Assembly (NCBI GenBank): GCA_964636495.1
Contig: CAZWSL010000003.1
Coordinates: 88,278 to 152,277, forward strand
Direction: 5' to 3'
Source: Desulfobacula sp964636495
GTDB lineage: Bacteria > Desulfobacterota > Desulfobacteria > Desulfobacterales > Desulfobacteraceae
DNA: 64,000 nt
The position numbers were made by a program, and so were the translations under genes. The stretch's first letter is position 1. Each line of letters starts with the position of its first letter. The notes under the pieces were generated by a model, which ran no database searches, was not told the origin of the DNA, and saw only the letters and a list, made by a program, of their open reading frames with translations. Positions 1 through 9,546 of this stretch are shown one piece after another.

Positions 1-1055
1 ATATATCATCAATAGGTCTCATGCTGATTTATACACTTCCCCGGTTCCTGGAATTTACGATTCCGATGTCTGTGATGATATCCATTCTTCTGACTTTCAT
101 GCGCATGGCTCAAGATAATGAAATAGTGGCATTGAAAAACGCAGGAGTGTCCCTTTACAGGTTTCTGCCCCCGGTTCTTCTTTTTTCTCTTGCAGGAGTT
201 GTTTTAACAATGTGTATTACGTTTTTCGGTGTGTCATGGGGGAAGATGTCAATTAAGAAAAAGAGTATTGAGCTTGCAAGAACAAGTATGGATGCAGCAC
301 TGCAGGAAAGGCAGTTCAACAGTGATATAGAGAATATCATGATATATGTCAGCCATGTCAACATGAAGACAAAAAAACTCAGAAATATCTTTATTGAAGA
401 CAGGAGAACAAAAGGTGTGGTCACTGTTTCAACAGCACCTGAAGGAAGGCTGATAAGGTTTGAAAATGAGAAAATATATACGATTAAACTTTATAATGGA
501 GTGATCAATCAGGTGGATATGGACGATAACTCTGTCAGCAGCATTGAGTTTGGAAACTATGATATTAATATTGATTTAAATGTACTTAACAGAAACAGAG
601 GGAAAATATCAAAGGATCTGGATGAAAAAAATGTTGTTGAACTGATTCAGGTTATACGTTCGGGAAATAGAGATAAGGCTCATTTAAGTGAAGCTTTAAT
701 GAATCTGCACGAAAAGTTTTCAATTCCATTTGCCTGCATGGCTCTTGGACTGCTTGCCTTCCCATTGGGGATTCAATCTGCTTCTCTGCGAAGGTCATCG
801 GGATTCAGCCTTGGAATCTCTTTTTTCCTTTTATATTATCTGCTGCTGGCAGCTGGATGGTCTGCAGCAGAAACCGGAAATTATCCTGCTGTTATTGGTA
901 CGTGGCTGCCAAACATCATTATGGGGGGAGCAGGCGTTTTTTTTCTTGTGAGAAATGCTAAGGAAAGGCCTGTACATCTGCCGGCATTTTTAATCAAAGC
1001 AGTTTATTCTGTGAAAAACAGGTTTGCAAAAACAAAAGATGTTACATCTGCATAA
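1..1055 (+). CDS. lptF: LptF, LPS export permease (5' end cut by window)
   Basis: Inner-membrane permease that, with LptG and the ATPase LptB, extracts lipopolysaccharide from the inner membrane and feeds it to the periplasmic bridge. The reading frame is open from base 3, upstream of the first ATG at 21, and family members are about 40-50 residues longer, so the true start lies outside the window. Visible: N-terminal membrane helices (LPRFLEFTIPM), a periplasmic beta-jellyroll domain in the middle (about residues 95-215 of the visible part), and C-terminal helices with the family-typical KFSIPFACMALGLLAFPLG stretch. It is followed directly by lptG, the normal pairing. Confident; only the start is missing. 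Confidence 0.93.
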   Translation, partial: ISSIGLMLIYTLPRFLEFTIPMSVMISILLTFMRMAQDNEIVALKNAGVSLYRFLPPVLLFSLAGVVLTMCITFFGVSWGKMSIKKKSIELARTSMDAALQERQFNSDIENIMIYVSHVNMKTKKLRNIFIEDRRTKGVVTVSTAPEGRLIRFENEKIYTIKLYNGVINQVDMDDNSVSSIEFGNYDINIDLNVLNRNRGKISKDLDEKNVVELIQVIRSGNRDKAHLSEALMNLHEKFSIPFACMALGLLAFPLGIQSASLRRSSGFSLGISFFLLYYLLLAAGWSAAETGNYPAVIGTWLPNIIMGGAGVFFLVRNAKERPVHLPAFLIKAVYSVKNRFAKTKDVTSA

Positions 1056-2112
1056 ATACTGGTTAAGAGAGTTTATAAAATTTTTTTTTATTATACAGCT
1101 GATGATTCTGGTGCTGTTTATTTTAATAGAGTATCTGTCCAAAGTGGATAATTTTATAAATGCAGATTTTTCACTCATCAGAGGCGTGGGATATGTTTTG
1201 TTAAAAGTGCCTTTCATTTTTGTGCAGCTGACGCCGGCATGTATTTTACTTGCCTCTGTTACGATTTTCAGTCTGATGAATAAAAACAATGAGCTTCTTG
1301 CTGTTCAATCAAGCGGTATCAGCCCCTATTGTCTTATCAGACCTGCCTTAATGGCAGGAGCGGCTCTTGCAGTGCTGATGTTGTTTCTCGGAGAAACAAT
1401 TATCCCCTTCACCATGGCAAAGGCAAACTATTTAAAATATAATCTGATCAGAAAGCATCCCGTATATGCTTCAAAAAAAAAAGATGTATGGATAAAATCT
1501 GAAAACAAACTGATACATATTAATTTTTTTGATCCGGCAAAGCAGTCCATAGCCGGAATTACGATTACATCACTTGGAAAGAATTTTGATCTGATATCAC
1601 GAGTTGATGCCAGAAAAGCAACCTATCAGGATGGTGCTTGGATATTAAAGGGGGTAATTGAACAGATCCATGCTGAAGACTCTTCTTATGATGTTAATCT
1701 CTATGATGAGAAACGTATCACTCTGGCACTCAATCCAGACGATCTTGGAAAAATGGCAAAAAAATCTGAAGAGATGAGTTTTTTTGAATTAAAAAGATAT
1801 GTTAATAAAATTGAGGAGGAGGGATATGATGCAAGAACCTACAAGGTGGATCTGCACGCCAAAATAGCTTTTCCATTTATCTGTGTAATAATGGTATTAA
1901 CAGGTGCTGCCACCGGTATGAGATCCTTTGCAAAACAGAATATTCCCGCATCCATTGTTATTGGTGTCATCATTGCCTTTTTGTACTGGACAATGTATGG
2001 TTTCTGCCTCTCACTCGGGTATGGAAATATCCTGCCTCCTCTTATAAGTGCCTGGATTACCAATATATTTTTTGTATGTTCCGGTGTGCTGTACCTTGTT
2101 AACATGGAATGA
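1039..2112 (+). CDS. lptG: LptG, LPS export permease
   Basis: Partner permease of LptF in the LptB2FG exporter. Same architecture: one N-terminal helix pair, periplasmic jellyroll domain around residues 120-230, then three C-terminal helices with the family-like KIAFPFICVIMVLTGAA segment. I chose ATG 1039 (MLHLHKYWLREF), which places the first helix where LptG proteins usually have it; an in-frame TTG at 1024 would add five residues. Either start overlaps the end of lptF (stop 1053-1055), so translation is probably coupled. waaA follows 6 bases later. Confidence 0.92.
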   Translation: MLHLHKYWLREFIKFFFIIQLMILVLFILIEYLSKVDNFINADFSLIRGVGYVLLKVPFIFVQLTPACILLASVTIFSLMNKNNELLAVQSSGISPYCLIRPALMAGAALAVLMLFLGETIIPFTMAKANYLKYNLIRKHPVYASKKKDVWIKSENKLIHINFFDPAKQSIAGITITSLGKNFDLISRVDARKATYQDGAWILKGVIEQIHAEDSSYDVNLYDEKRITLALNPDDLGKMAKKSEEMSFFELKRYVNKIEEEGYDARTYKVDLHAKIAFPFICVIMVLTGAATGMRSFAKQNIPASIVIGVIIAFLYWTMYGFCLSLGYGNILPPLISAWITNIFFVCSGVLYLVNME

Positions 2113-2118
2113 AACAGA

Positions 2119-3429
2119 ATGATATTTTTTTATAAAACTGTCGTAAATCTTTTATTTGTCCTGGCACTTCCATTTTTGCCTTTTATCTATCTTATCTCAG
2201 AAAAAAGGAGAGCAAATTTACTACAGAGACTTGGGTTTAACACCTCTTTTAAATCCAGGAAACCAGGAGAAAAACGGATATGGATACACGCCCTCTCTGT
2301 TGGAGAGGTGAAATCTGCTGTTCCTTTTGTTAACGCTTTAAAAGAGAAAAAAAGAGATTTGAATATTGTATTTACAGTTTCAACCAAAACAGGGTTTGAA
2401 ACCGCAGTTACTCTGCTGAGGGGAAAAAAATCAGGTCATGCAGCTGATGCTGCAGATCAGATAGGTTATTTCCCTTTTGATGTTGGTTTTGCTGTAAAAA
2501 GAGTCTGTAGAAAAATCAGAGCTGATTCAGTTGTTCTCGTTGAAACAGATCTATGGCCAAATTTTTTATATGAAACCAGGAGACAGAAAACTGATGTAAT
2601 ATTAATTAATGCCAGACTTTCAAAAACCGCTTTAAACGGCTATCTGTCCATTAAAAAATTTTCTTCAATGCTCTTTTCTTCCCTTACACATATTATGGCT
2701 CAATCCATACTGGATAAAAAACGGTTTTTGATTCTTGGAACTGATGAGAAGAGAGTGTCTGTAATGGGGAATATAAAATTTGATCAGCCATGTATTGATA
2801 TGGAAAGAGATCATCTGGCAAAAATGAAAACTCTCTTCGGGATACAGAATCATTCCAAAGTCTTTATTGCAGGCTCCACCCATGAAGGTGAGGAACCGGT
2901 ACTCTGCAGTGTTTATAAAAACCTCAAGAATATGTTCCCTGAGCTTCTGATGATTGTTGCTCCGAGAAACCCGGAACGGTGCAGTAAAATCTATAATTAT
3001 TTTTTTTCAGAAAATCTCAAGACGGTTCTAATGTCAGATCTTGATGGATCAAATGGCAGTACTGATGCTGTATTGGTCGATACTATGGGTGAACTGTCAA
3101 AATTATATGCTGTCTGTGATGCAGCATTTGTTGGAGGATCAATGGTGAGGCAAGGGGGGCATAATCCTCTTGAACCTGCCGCTTTTGGAAAACCTCTGTT
3201 TTTTGGATCAGATATGTCGGATTTTTTATCCATTGCAGAAAAGCTGCAGAATAATGGAGGAGCAAAAACAGTAGAATCTGCTGTTCAATTACAAAAAGAG
3301 CTTGAAATAATATTCAAGGATAGAGAGATTCAAGAGCAGATGGGGAGAAAAAATTTTGAAGTCTTTTCACAAAATTCAGGCTCTGTAAAAAATATCATTA
3401 AAAAGATGGAACAGATTGGCATTGTTTAA
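2119..3429 (+). CDS. waaA: 3-deoxy-D-manno-octulosonic-acid (Kdo) transferase
   Basis: Transfers Kdo (or Kdo8N, see kdnA/kdnB) from its CMP-activated form onto lipid IVA at the cytoplasmic face of the inner membrane; GT30 family. 436 residues, normal for the family. Visible: N-terminal hydrophobic anchor (residues 1-25), the ALSVGEV motif with the catalytic-type Glu near residue 61, the DLWPNFLYE stretch, and the C-terminal donor-binding half with GGHNPLEPAAFGKP. It overlaps lpxK by 14 bases. High confidence in function; mono- versus bifunctionality cannot be read from sequence. Confidence 0.94.
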   Translation: MIFFYKTVVNLLFVLALPFLPFIYLISEKRRANLLQRLGFNTSFKSRKPGEKRIWIHALSVGEVKSAVPFVNALKEKKRDLNIVFTVSTKTGFETAVTLLRGKKSGHAADAADQIGYFPFDVGFAVKRVCRKIRADSVVLVETDLWPNFLYETRRQKTDVILINARLSKTALNGYLSIKKFSSMLFSSLTHIMAQSILDKKRFLILGTDEKRVSVMGNIKFDQPCIDMERDHLAKMKTLFGIQNHSKVFIAGSTHEGEEPVLCSVYKNLKNMFPELLMIVAPRNPERCSKIYNYFFSENLKTVLMSDLDGSNGSTDAVLVDTMGELSKLYAVCDAAFVGGSMVRQGGHNPLEPAAFGKPLFFGSDMSDFLSIAEKLQNNGGAKTVESAVQLQKELEIIFKDREIQEQMGRKNFEVFSQNSGSVKNIIKKMEQIGIV

Positions 3430-4567
3430 AAAGTGGATAGATAAATTAGAAAAGAAGATTTTATATGTCTCTAATCAGGATGTCAGGCCTGATTTTTTAT
3501 CGTGGGCCTGGTTTCTTTTCTGTATCTCATTTATCTATGGATTCTGTATAAGGATACGGAGTATCTTATATGATATCAGAATATTAAGCCGGAAAACACT
3601 GCCATGTTTTGTTATTTCCATAGGCAATATAGCTGTGGGAGGAACAGGTAAAACTCCCATGACTGTCTATATTTCAAAGTTAATAAAAAAAATGGGAAAA
3701 CGTGTGGTTGTTGTGAGCAGGGGGTATAAAGGCAGATATTCAGGTGACTCCCTGGTGGTTTCAGATGGTGAGACCATTTTTTGCAGGGTAGAAGATTGCG
3801 GTGATGAACCCTACATGATGGCTGAGAAGAGAATATTTCCCGTAGTTGTTGGTAAAAACAGATTCAAGGCAGGAAGAGAAGCAATCGATATGTTCAAGCC
3901 TGATGTGATTGTACTTGATGATGGATTCCAGCATCTCAAGCTTGAACGGGATCTGGATCTGCTGCTTTTTGATTACATGAATCCCCTTGGAAATAATATG
4001 CTGCTTCCGGCAGGCAGGTTAAGAGAAACCTGCCAGATGTCAAAGCAGAGAGTCAATGCTCTGATTTTTACAAGAAGTCCAGACAGTGGTGAAAAGAGTG
4101 GAAAATCAAGAGAGCTGACAGAACAGTATCCCGGCACACCATGGTTTAGAACGTTTCACAGACCTTATATCGCCTCAAGGCAAATCAACAGGGAACGATC
4201 AAAAGAGTCAACCACAGAATTACCGGGTTTAAAGGGGAAGAGAGCAGTTGCTTTTTCAGGAATAGCAAAAAATGCATTTTTTTATCTTACATTGAAAAAT
4301 CTGGGGATCAATGTTCTTGAACATATTGAGTTTCAAGATCATTACAGATATAAAAATGAAGATATTATACAGATTAACCGGAAAGCAGAAAAGAAAAATG
4401 CAGAAATTATTTTAACAACTGAAAAAGATTGGATTAAATTTGATTATGGTGTGGATCTGCATGAGGAGTGGGTAAAGGATTTGATTGTAATCGGGGTCGA
4501 AATTGAGTTCGAGGACATGAAGAGATTTAAGATATTTTTAGAATCAGAATTGGAAAAATATGAATGA
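3416..4567 (+). CDS. lpxK: Tetraacyldisaccharide 4'-kinase
   Basis: Phosphorylates the 4' position of the lipid A disaccharide precursor at the inner membrane. 383 residues. An N-terminal membrane helix (about residues 22-42) precedes a Walker A motif GGTGKTPM near residue 75, and DDGFQHLKLERD with the catalytic-type Asp lies near residue 165. No ATG fits: the frame starts at TTG 3416 (or TTG 3422) inside the end of waaA, with GGAAC a few bases upstream, so a TTG start and translational coupling are likely. It overlaps the next gene by 8 bases. Confidence 0.93.
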   Translation: MALFKKWIDKLEKKILYVSNQDVRPDFLSWAWFLFCISFIYGFCIRIRSILYDIRILSRKTLPCFVISIGNIAVGGTGKTPMTVYISKLIKKMGKRVVVVSRGYKGRYSGDSLVVSDGETIFCRVEDCGDEPYMMAEKRIFPVVVGKNRFKAGREAIDMFKPDVIVLDDGFQHLKLERDLDLLLFDYMNPLGNNMLLPAGRLRETCQMSKQRVNALIFTRSPDSGEKSGKSRELTEQYPGTPWFRTFHRPYIASRQINRERSKESTTELPGLKGKRAVAFSGIAKNAFFYLTLKNLGINVLEHIEFQDHYRYKNEDIIQINRKAEKKNAEIILTTEKDWIKFDYGVDLHEEWVKDLIVIGVEIEFEDMKRFKIFLESELEKYE

Positions 4568-5468
4568 TGAACAGGTATACAGGCTGTTAAAGTTATTTGT
4601 ATCTTTAATGGGAAGATTGCCGCGCCGGGTCTTGCATTTTTTTTCAGATCTTCTTGGTCTGGTGTGGTATAAGATTGATAAGCGGCATAGAGATATTGCA
4701 GTTGAAAATATAAATTTCTCCTTGCCAGGGAAGTTTTCTTCACGCCAGTCTGTTGAAATATTTGTAAAAAATGTTTTCAAAAATACAGCAGGTATCCTGT
4801 TTGAAGTGATATGGTCATATCATAAGACATTAAATGAACTGCTTGAATACTTTTCTATTAAAGGTGTTGAACATCTGGAAAATGCACACCAGAAGGGCAG
4901 GGGAGTCATACTCTTGAGCTGTCACCTGGGGAATTTTGAACTTCTTGTAGATGCAATCCCCATGGCAGGTATAAAAAACATATATGGAATTTACAGAAAG
5001 TTTGATTTTCAACCTCTGGAAAAATTGATGCTGGAGGTAAGACAGAGGTTTGGAATGAAAATGATTTCCACTGGGGGATTGTCCAGAAAATTAGATGATC
5101 TCCTGAATGATAATGGTGTTATCGGTACACTGTTTGATCAGAATGCCGGCACTTACAATGGCGTATTTGTAGATTTTTTTTCACGGCCTGCCTGTACTAA
5201 AAACTCCCTTGCGAAAATTGTTTTAAGAACAAAAGCTTCTGTTGTTCCCATGTTTATTATGAAGAAACACAATAAATATATTATAGAGTTTCTCAAGGAA
5301 ATTCCCCTGGAGGAAACAGGCTGCCCAATAAAAAACATTGAGAATAATACCCAGAATTATGTGAAGGTTATTGAGTCCATGATTAAAATTTGTCCTGAAC
5401 AGTATTTCTGGGTTCACAACCGCTGGAAAACAAAACCGTACAGTATGCTCAAAGGACACAGGAATTAA
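4560..5468 (+). CDS. Lipid A late acyltransferase (LpxL/HtrB family)
   Basis: Adds a secondary acyl chain to lipid A at the inner membrane. 302 residues, usual length. The family HX4E catalytic motif is present as H122-L-G-N-F-E127; FDQNAG near residue 198 and the C-terminal WVHNRWK are also family hallmarks. It begins inside the last codons of lpxK. Only one LpxL-type gene is seen here, so it could be LpxL- or LpxM-like; chain specificity cannot be told from sequence, hence no firm symbol. Confidence 0.9.
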   Translation: MNDEQVYRLLKLFVSLMGRLPRRVLHFFSDLLGLVWYKIDKRHRDIAVENINFSLPGKFSSRQSVEIFVKNVFKNTAGILFEVIWSYHKTLNELLEYFSIKGVEHLENAHQKGRGVILLSCHLGNFELLVDAIPMAGIKNIYGIYRKFDFQPLEKLMLEVRQRFGMKMISTGGLSRKLDDLLNDNGVIGTLFDQNAGTYNGVFVDFFSRPACTKNSLAKIVLRTKASVVPMFIMKKHNKYIIEFLKEIPLEETGCPIKNIENNTQNYVKVIESMIKICPEQYFWVHNRWKTKPYSMLKGHRN

Positions 5469-5474
5469 GAAAAT

Positions 5475-6434
5475 TTGAAAAAGAATTTATTGAAAATAAA
5501 AGCCTTCTGGGACACACGTGAAGGCCATGTAAAACAGACACGTGGTATTATAAATGCATTAGCAGATATAACCCCGGTTGATGTGACAGATGTGTTTGTG
5601 CAGAAAGATGGGATATGGACCACAATCTCTGATTTATATTTTTTTATATGCTCAATTTTTAAAAACATTAAAGGTGCTCAATCTTCACAATTTGATATTT
5701 TAATCGGCACAGGCAGCCATACGCATATTCCTATGCTGACAGATAAACAGAAATCAGAAAAAGCGGTGACCTGCATGACTCCGGACTGGCCGCTGGGAAA
5801 ATTTTTCAATCTCTGTTTTATCCCTGAACACGATCTACCTCAAAAAGCGGACAATGTTTTTATAACAACGGGACCGCCCAATACTGCAGTGGACAGAAAA
5901 CAGCATGACCCCGGAAAAGGATTGATTGTTATTGGCGGAGTGGACAAAAAGACACATAAATGGAACAGTGAAGAGATTATCTGGCAGATCAGCTGCATTG
6001 TAAAAAGAGAACCTGACATATACTGGACCCTTTCCACCTCTCCGCGAACCCCTGCAGAGATGAATTCCATGTGTGAAAAACTGGAAGAAAAATTTTCAAA
6101 CATGAAATTCATGCCCTTTGAACAAACTTCCCGGGGATGGATTGAAGAGCAGTATGCCATAGCTGAATACACCTGGGTGAGTGCAGATTCAGTTTCCATG
6201 GTTTATGAGGCATTAACTGCAGGCTGCCATGTCGGTGTTTTATCTGTGACCTGGAAAAATCAAAACAATAAAATTGCCCGTTCAATTGGACTGCTGGAAA
6301 AAAGCAGAAAGATTGTTACTTTTGAAGGCTGGAAGAGCAGTAATGCTGCATGGTCAGCTAATGAGAGTTTAAATGAGGCAGAGAGATGTGCTTTGGAGAT
6401 TGTGAAAAGATGGTGGCCAGACCGCTTACAATAG
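5475..6434 (+). CDS. ELM1-family (COG3660) predicted nucleoside-diphosphate-sugar hydrolase/transferase
   Basis: Belongs to the bacterial group related to plant 'mitochondrial fission ELM1', which has a GT-B-like fold and is often found beside Kdo/lipid A genes. Its biochemical role is unsettled. 319 residues. Visible: AFWDTREGHVKQTRG at the N-terminus, GTGSHTHIP near residue 78, a glycine-rich LIVIGGVDKKTHKW near residue 155, and VSADSVSMVYEAL near residue 235 typical of the family's nucleotide-binding half. Start is TTG 5475, with AGGAA about 10 bases upstream; no ATG exists nearby. It overlaps the following glycosyltransferase by 25 bases, so it belongs to the same operon. Confidence 0.78.
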   Translation: MKKNLLKIKAFWDTREGHVKQTRGIINALADITPVDVTDVFVQKDGIWTTISDLYFFICSIFKNIKGAQSSQFDILIGTGSHTHIPMLTDKQKSEKAVTCMTPDWPLGKFFNLCFIPEHDLPQKADNVFITTGPPNTAVDRKQHDPGKGLIVIGGVDKKTHKWNSEEIIWQISCIVKREPDIYWTLSTSPRTPAEMNSMCEKLEEKFSNMKFMPFEQTSRGWIEEQYAIAEYTWVSADSVSMVYEALTAGCHVGVLSVTWKNQNNKIARSIGLLEKSRKIVTFEGWKSSNAAWSANESLNEAERCALEIVKRWWPDRLQ

Positions 6435-7555
6435 TGCAGATGCTTCCTGATCTGATAACCGGAGGTGTTGAAAGAGGAACCCTTGAAATTGGTGATTTTT
6501 TATCACGGAGCGGGCATCGGTCAATCGTCATATCAAATGGCGGACCCATGGTTGAACAGCTTCTGCAAAACGGGTCTGAACATATATCCATGCCAATAGG
6601 TAAAAAAAGTCCTTTAACCCTTTTAACTGTTCTGCAATTAAGAAAAATATTTATTGAACAAAACATTGATATTGTGCACCTTCGTTCAAGAGTGCCTGCG
6701 TGGGCCGGTTATCTGGCAGTTAAAACAATATCCCAAAAAAAAAGACCGAAAATTATTACTACTTTTCACGGTTTTTACTCCATTAATGCCTATTCAGCAA
6801 TAATGACAAAGGGTGAAAAAGTGATAGCGGTGTCAAATACAATAAAAGATCATATAAAAGAGAAATACAATGTTTCTGAAGAGAAGATTATAACAATCAG
6901 CCGGGGATTTGATGCATCAATTTTTGATCCCGACCATGTCAGTGAGAACGCTGTTTTAAATCTGAAAGAAAAGTGGGGACTGACAGATAAAGCGTCTCCT
7001 TTTCTCATGCTTCCGGGGAGGTTTACACGGATAAAAGGACACTCTTTTTTCTTTTCAGCACTGGAAAAGATAAAAGATCTTTCATGGACTGCAGTTATTG
7101 TTGGTGATGAAAATGAAAAACCAGAATATGCAGCTGAACTGAAAAAAGAGGTCCGGCAGAGAGGTCTGACAGGAAGGGTCCTGTTTGCAGGGCACTGCAG
7201 TGACATGCCGGCAGCTTTTAAACTTTGCGATATTACGGTCAGTGCTTCAATCTATCCTGAATCGTTCGGCAGAGTGGCTGTTGAATCCCAGGCAATGGGA
7301 GTTCCTGTTGTGGCAACTGACCTTGGAGGCAGCAAGGAGACCATTGTTAATGGAAAAACAGGCTGGCTGATTCCCATAAATGACAGTGATGCTTTTGCAG
7401 CAGCGTTGAAATCAGCTGTTACAGATGGCCAGAGATGTTATAGAATGGGACGCAGGGCAAAAGAGTGGGTGAATGAGCGTTTCACAACACAGCTGATGTG
7501 TGAAAAAACCATTGAAATTTATAAAGATCTGATAACCAGCAATGTAAACGGTTGA
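6410..7555 (+). CDS. Family 4 glycosyltransferase, LPS core
   Basis: GT-B-fold retaining glycosyltransferase expected to add a sugar to the LPS core. 381 residues from ATG 6410; an ATG at 6386 would give a longer overlap with the preceding gene and an extra 8 residues before the conserved N-terminal strand. Visible: acceptor-side GGVERGTLEIGDFL, then LPGRFTRIKGHS at the start of the donor domain, and the EX7E motif in ESFGRVAVE, followed by GVPVVATDLGG. The sugar is unknown. Co-transcribed with the genes on both sides. Confidence 0.85.
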   Translation: MVARPLTIVQMLPDLITGGVERGTLEIGDFLSRSGHRSIVISNGGPMVEQLLQNGSEHISMPIGKKSPLTLLTVLQLRKIFIEQNIDIVHLRSRVPAWAGYLAVKTISQKKRPKIITTFHGFYSINAYSAIMTKGEKVIAVSNTIKDHIKEKYNVSEEKIITISRGFDASIFDPDHVSENAVLNLKEKWGLTDKASPFLMLPGRFTRIKGHSFFFSALEKIKDLSWTAVIVGDENEKPEYAAELKKEVRQRGLTGRVLFAGHCSDMPAAFKLCDITVSASIYPESFGRVAVESQAMGVPVVATDLGGSKETIVNGKTGWLIPINDSDAFAAALKSAVTDGQRCYRMGRRAKEWVNERFTTQLMCEKTIEIYKDLITSNVNG

Positions 7556-7561
7556 GGTTAA

Positions 7562-8149
7562 ATGATTATACTGGACAGAAAAACGATACTGGCTGAGGGT
7601 AAAACCAGGCAATGTTACCTTCATCCTGAAGATGAAAGTAAAGTTATCAAAATAGTAAAACAGAATCTGTCATCCATGGATGGAAATGAACAGGAGTGGA
7701 AACACTACAGATTTTTGAAAAACAGATTCAAAGACACAAGTTTTCTTGTGAAATGTCATGGATTTGTTGAAACCAGCATGGGAAAAGGATTGATATTTGA
7801 CTGTACAAGAGATCATGACAGAAAAATATCCAGAACACTGCTTGATATTGTTTCAAATTCTGAAAGCAGATATGATGTGGCCAGGGTTTTTTCTGTGGTA
7901 GATAGTTTCTGCTGTTTTATTATAGAGAACAATATACAGTTTTTTGATCTGAATCCAGGCAATATTGTAATCAAAGTTTTTTCTGATGGTTCATATAAAG
8001 CTTTTGCAGTGGACATAAAAGGCAGATATGCAAATTGTGAATTTATTCCCATATCTACTTACATCCCTTTTTTTTCCAGGAAAAAGCTTGAAAGAAGAAG
8101 CAGGCAGCTAATGGAGCGGATGCAGAGTCACCTGAAGCAGAGGCAGTAA
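7562..8149 (+). CDS. YrbL-like LPS-associated small kinase
   Basis: 195-residue protein of the PhoP-network YrbL type, a reduced protein-kinase-like fold found in LPS loci; a role in core phosphorylation is likely but unproven. Visible: GKTRQCYLHPED near the N-terminus, then the kinase-like catalytic loop FFDLNPGNIVI (DX4N) near residue 135 and a following AVDIKGRYAN that could supply the metal-binding Asp. It starts 6 bases after the glycosyltransferase and is the last gene of the + strand LPS operon. The 143 bases to the convergent ligase gene show no clear terminator. Confidence 0.7.
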   Translation: MIILDRKTILAEGKTRQCYLHPEDESKVIKIVKQNLSSMDGNEQEWKHYRFLKNRFKDTSFLVKCHGFVETSMGKGLIFDCTRDHDRKISRTLLDIVSNSESRYDVARVFSVVDSFCCFIIENNIQFFDLNPGNIVIKVFSDGSYKAFAVDIKGRYANCEFIPISTYIPFFSRKKLERRSRQLMERMQSHLKQRQ

Positions 8150-8292
8150 CACTCTGACCGGGAAATTACACGAAGCGGGCTTGCCTTAGCCGTCAGACAC
8201 AAGCCATTGCAGCTTCCCCTGAACTCCACCCATGGTCTGCATCAGTTCTGATTTTTATATCCGGCCCGGCAGCATCCATGCCTTGGAAAGAT

Positions 8293-9546
8293 TTATTCTC
8301 TTTTTTTACAGCAGAGGGCTGATATAATAAAAACAGTAAGTGCCATATACCAGCCGGCATAGATGCTGAATCCTGCAAAGGATATTGTGAAATAGATCAC
8401 AGGCCATGATAGATAGCCGTGAAAGTGTTCTGATACATTTTTAAAGGTCATGCATATGGTGTTGAATGCAAGCCACAGACTCGCTCCAAGCCCGAGGATA
8501 CCGGTACATGATAAAATCTGGAGCAGATTATTATGGGCATGGTAGGCGCGGAGTGTGAAATGTTCTTTTACGCTGGTATCAAAAAAAGTCTGTCCGCTTC
8601 TGGCGCCTGCAGTTTCACTGTACAGATCTTTAAAAGATGAAATGCCACATCCGAATATCGGGTTTTCCAGCCACATTTGAAATGTGTTCTGCCAGATAAA
8701 CAGTCTGTCATGAATGGTGTGTAAGGAAAACATATCAGTAGCCTGAACAAAGATCACACAGAGAATAGCAGTTAAGACAATAAAAAGTATTTTCAGCCTG
8801 GTTGATTTGTTTCTCAGCACGGCATAGGCAATTATGAAAAAAACTCCTGCTGAAAAGGCAAGCAGCACGGTTCTGATACGAAAAAAACAGAAAAATGCAA
8901 ACCCTGTCAGCCCTGCAGCAATAATTATTGATCTTTTCACGGCTGTCAGGTGTTTCGTTAATACTCCCCAGGAAAGAAAAAAGATTGTTATAAATGTGAG
9001 CAGTGTTGGATATCGATTCCCCTCTTTATATTTACCTGTGTACCTTGAAAGAGGCTCCCCCAGCATATCATGTCCCATCACATTGACCACTATTATATTT
9101 GTGGCTACAAATGCAAAACAGGCAAAAAGGCCGTAAAAAAAGTATTTCCAGACAGGGAATCTAAAAGAAGTATCGATTAAGGCCATTATGCATAAAAGGT
9201 GTCTGATCATTACAATATCATGGAGATAGCCTTTGCTTCCTCCACCGTTTATCACAACACTTAATAATATGGAGATATAGACTGCAATGGATGGCATGAT
9301 GACCGGATGCTTCAGCAGGCATCTGTAATCAAGATCTTTGAATTTTATTACCCTTACAATCCAGAGAATTGCTGTTAATACGACTGCTGCTTCAAAACCG
9401 GCATTCCCCACTGCAACACCGACAGGTATTGCAGCACCTGATAAAGCAATGAATTTATCAAATCTGTGTGAGCCTGTTTTTATCATCCTGTTATCTGTTT
9501 TTCCGAAATTGTGTATATCTGTTTTATGCCTATAGGAAATTACCAT
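8293..9546 (-). CDS. O-antigen ligase/polymerase-like membrane protein (Wzy_C family)
   Basis: Polytopic inner-membrane protein, about 10-12 hydrophobic segments, 417 residues. The conserved large periplasmic loop is recognisable: RLFIWQNTFQMWLENPIFGCG followed about 40 residues later by HAHNNLLQIL, the signature of WaaL/Wzy-type proteins that transfer or polymerise O-antigen on lipid carriers. Ligase and polymerase cannot be separated by sequence alone; the position beside LPS core genes favours ligase. Its ATG lies within the stop region of the upstream PAP2 gene (7-base overlap), so the two are translationally coupled. Confidence 0.82.
   Translation of the reverse strand: MVISYRHKTDIHNFGKTDNRMIKTGSHRFDKFIALSGAAIPVGVAVGNAGFEAAVVLTAILWIVRVIKFKDLDYRCLLKHPVIMPSIAVYISILLSVVINGGGSKGYLHDIVMIRHLLCIMALIDTSFRFPVWKYFFYGLFACFAFVATNIIVVNVMGHDMLGEPLSRYTGKYKEGNRYPTLLTFITIFFLSWGVLTKHLTAVKRSIIIAAGLTGFAFFCFFRIRTVLLAFSAGVFFIIAYAVLRNKSTRLKILFIVLTAILCVIFVQATDMFSLHTIHDRLFIWQNTFQMWLENPIFGCGISSFKDLYSETAGARSGQTFFDTSVKEHFTLRAYHAHNNLLQILSCTGILGLGASLWLAFNTICMTFKNVSEHFHGYLSWPVIYFTISFAGFSIYAGWYMALTVFIISALCCKKRE

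Noticed and set aside
1024..1038. TTG 1024 as lptG start
   Set aside because: ATG 1039 gives the usual N-terminus.
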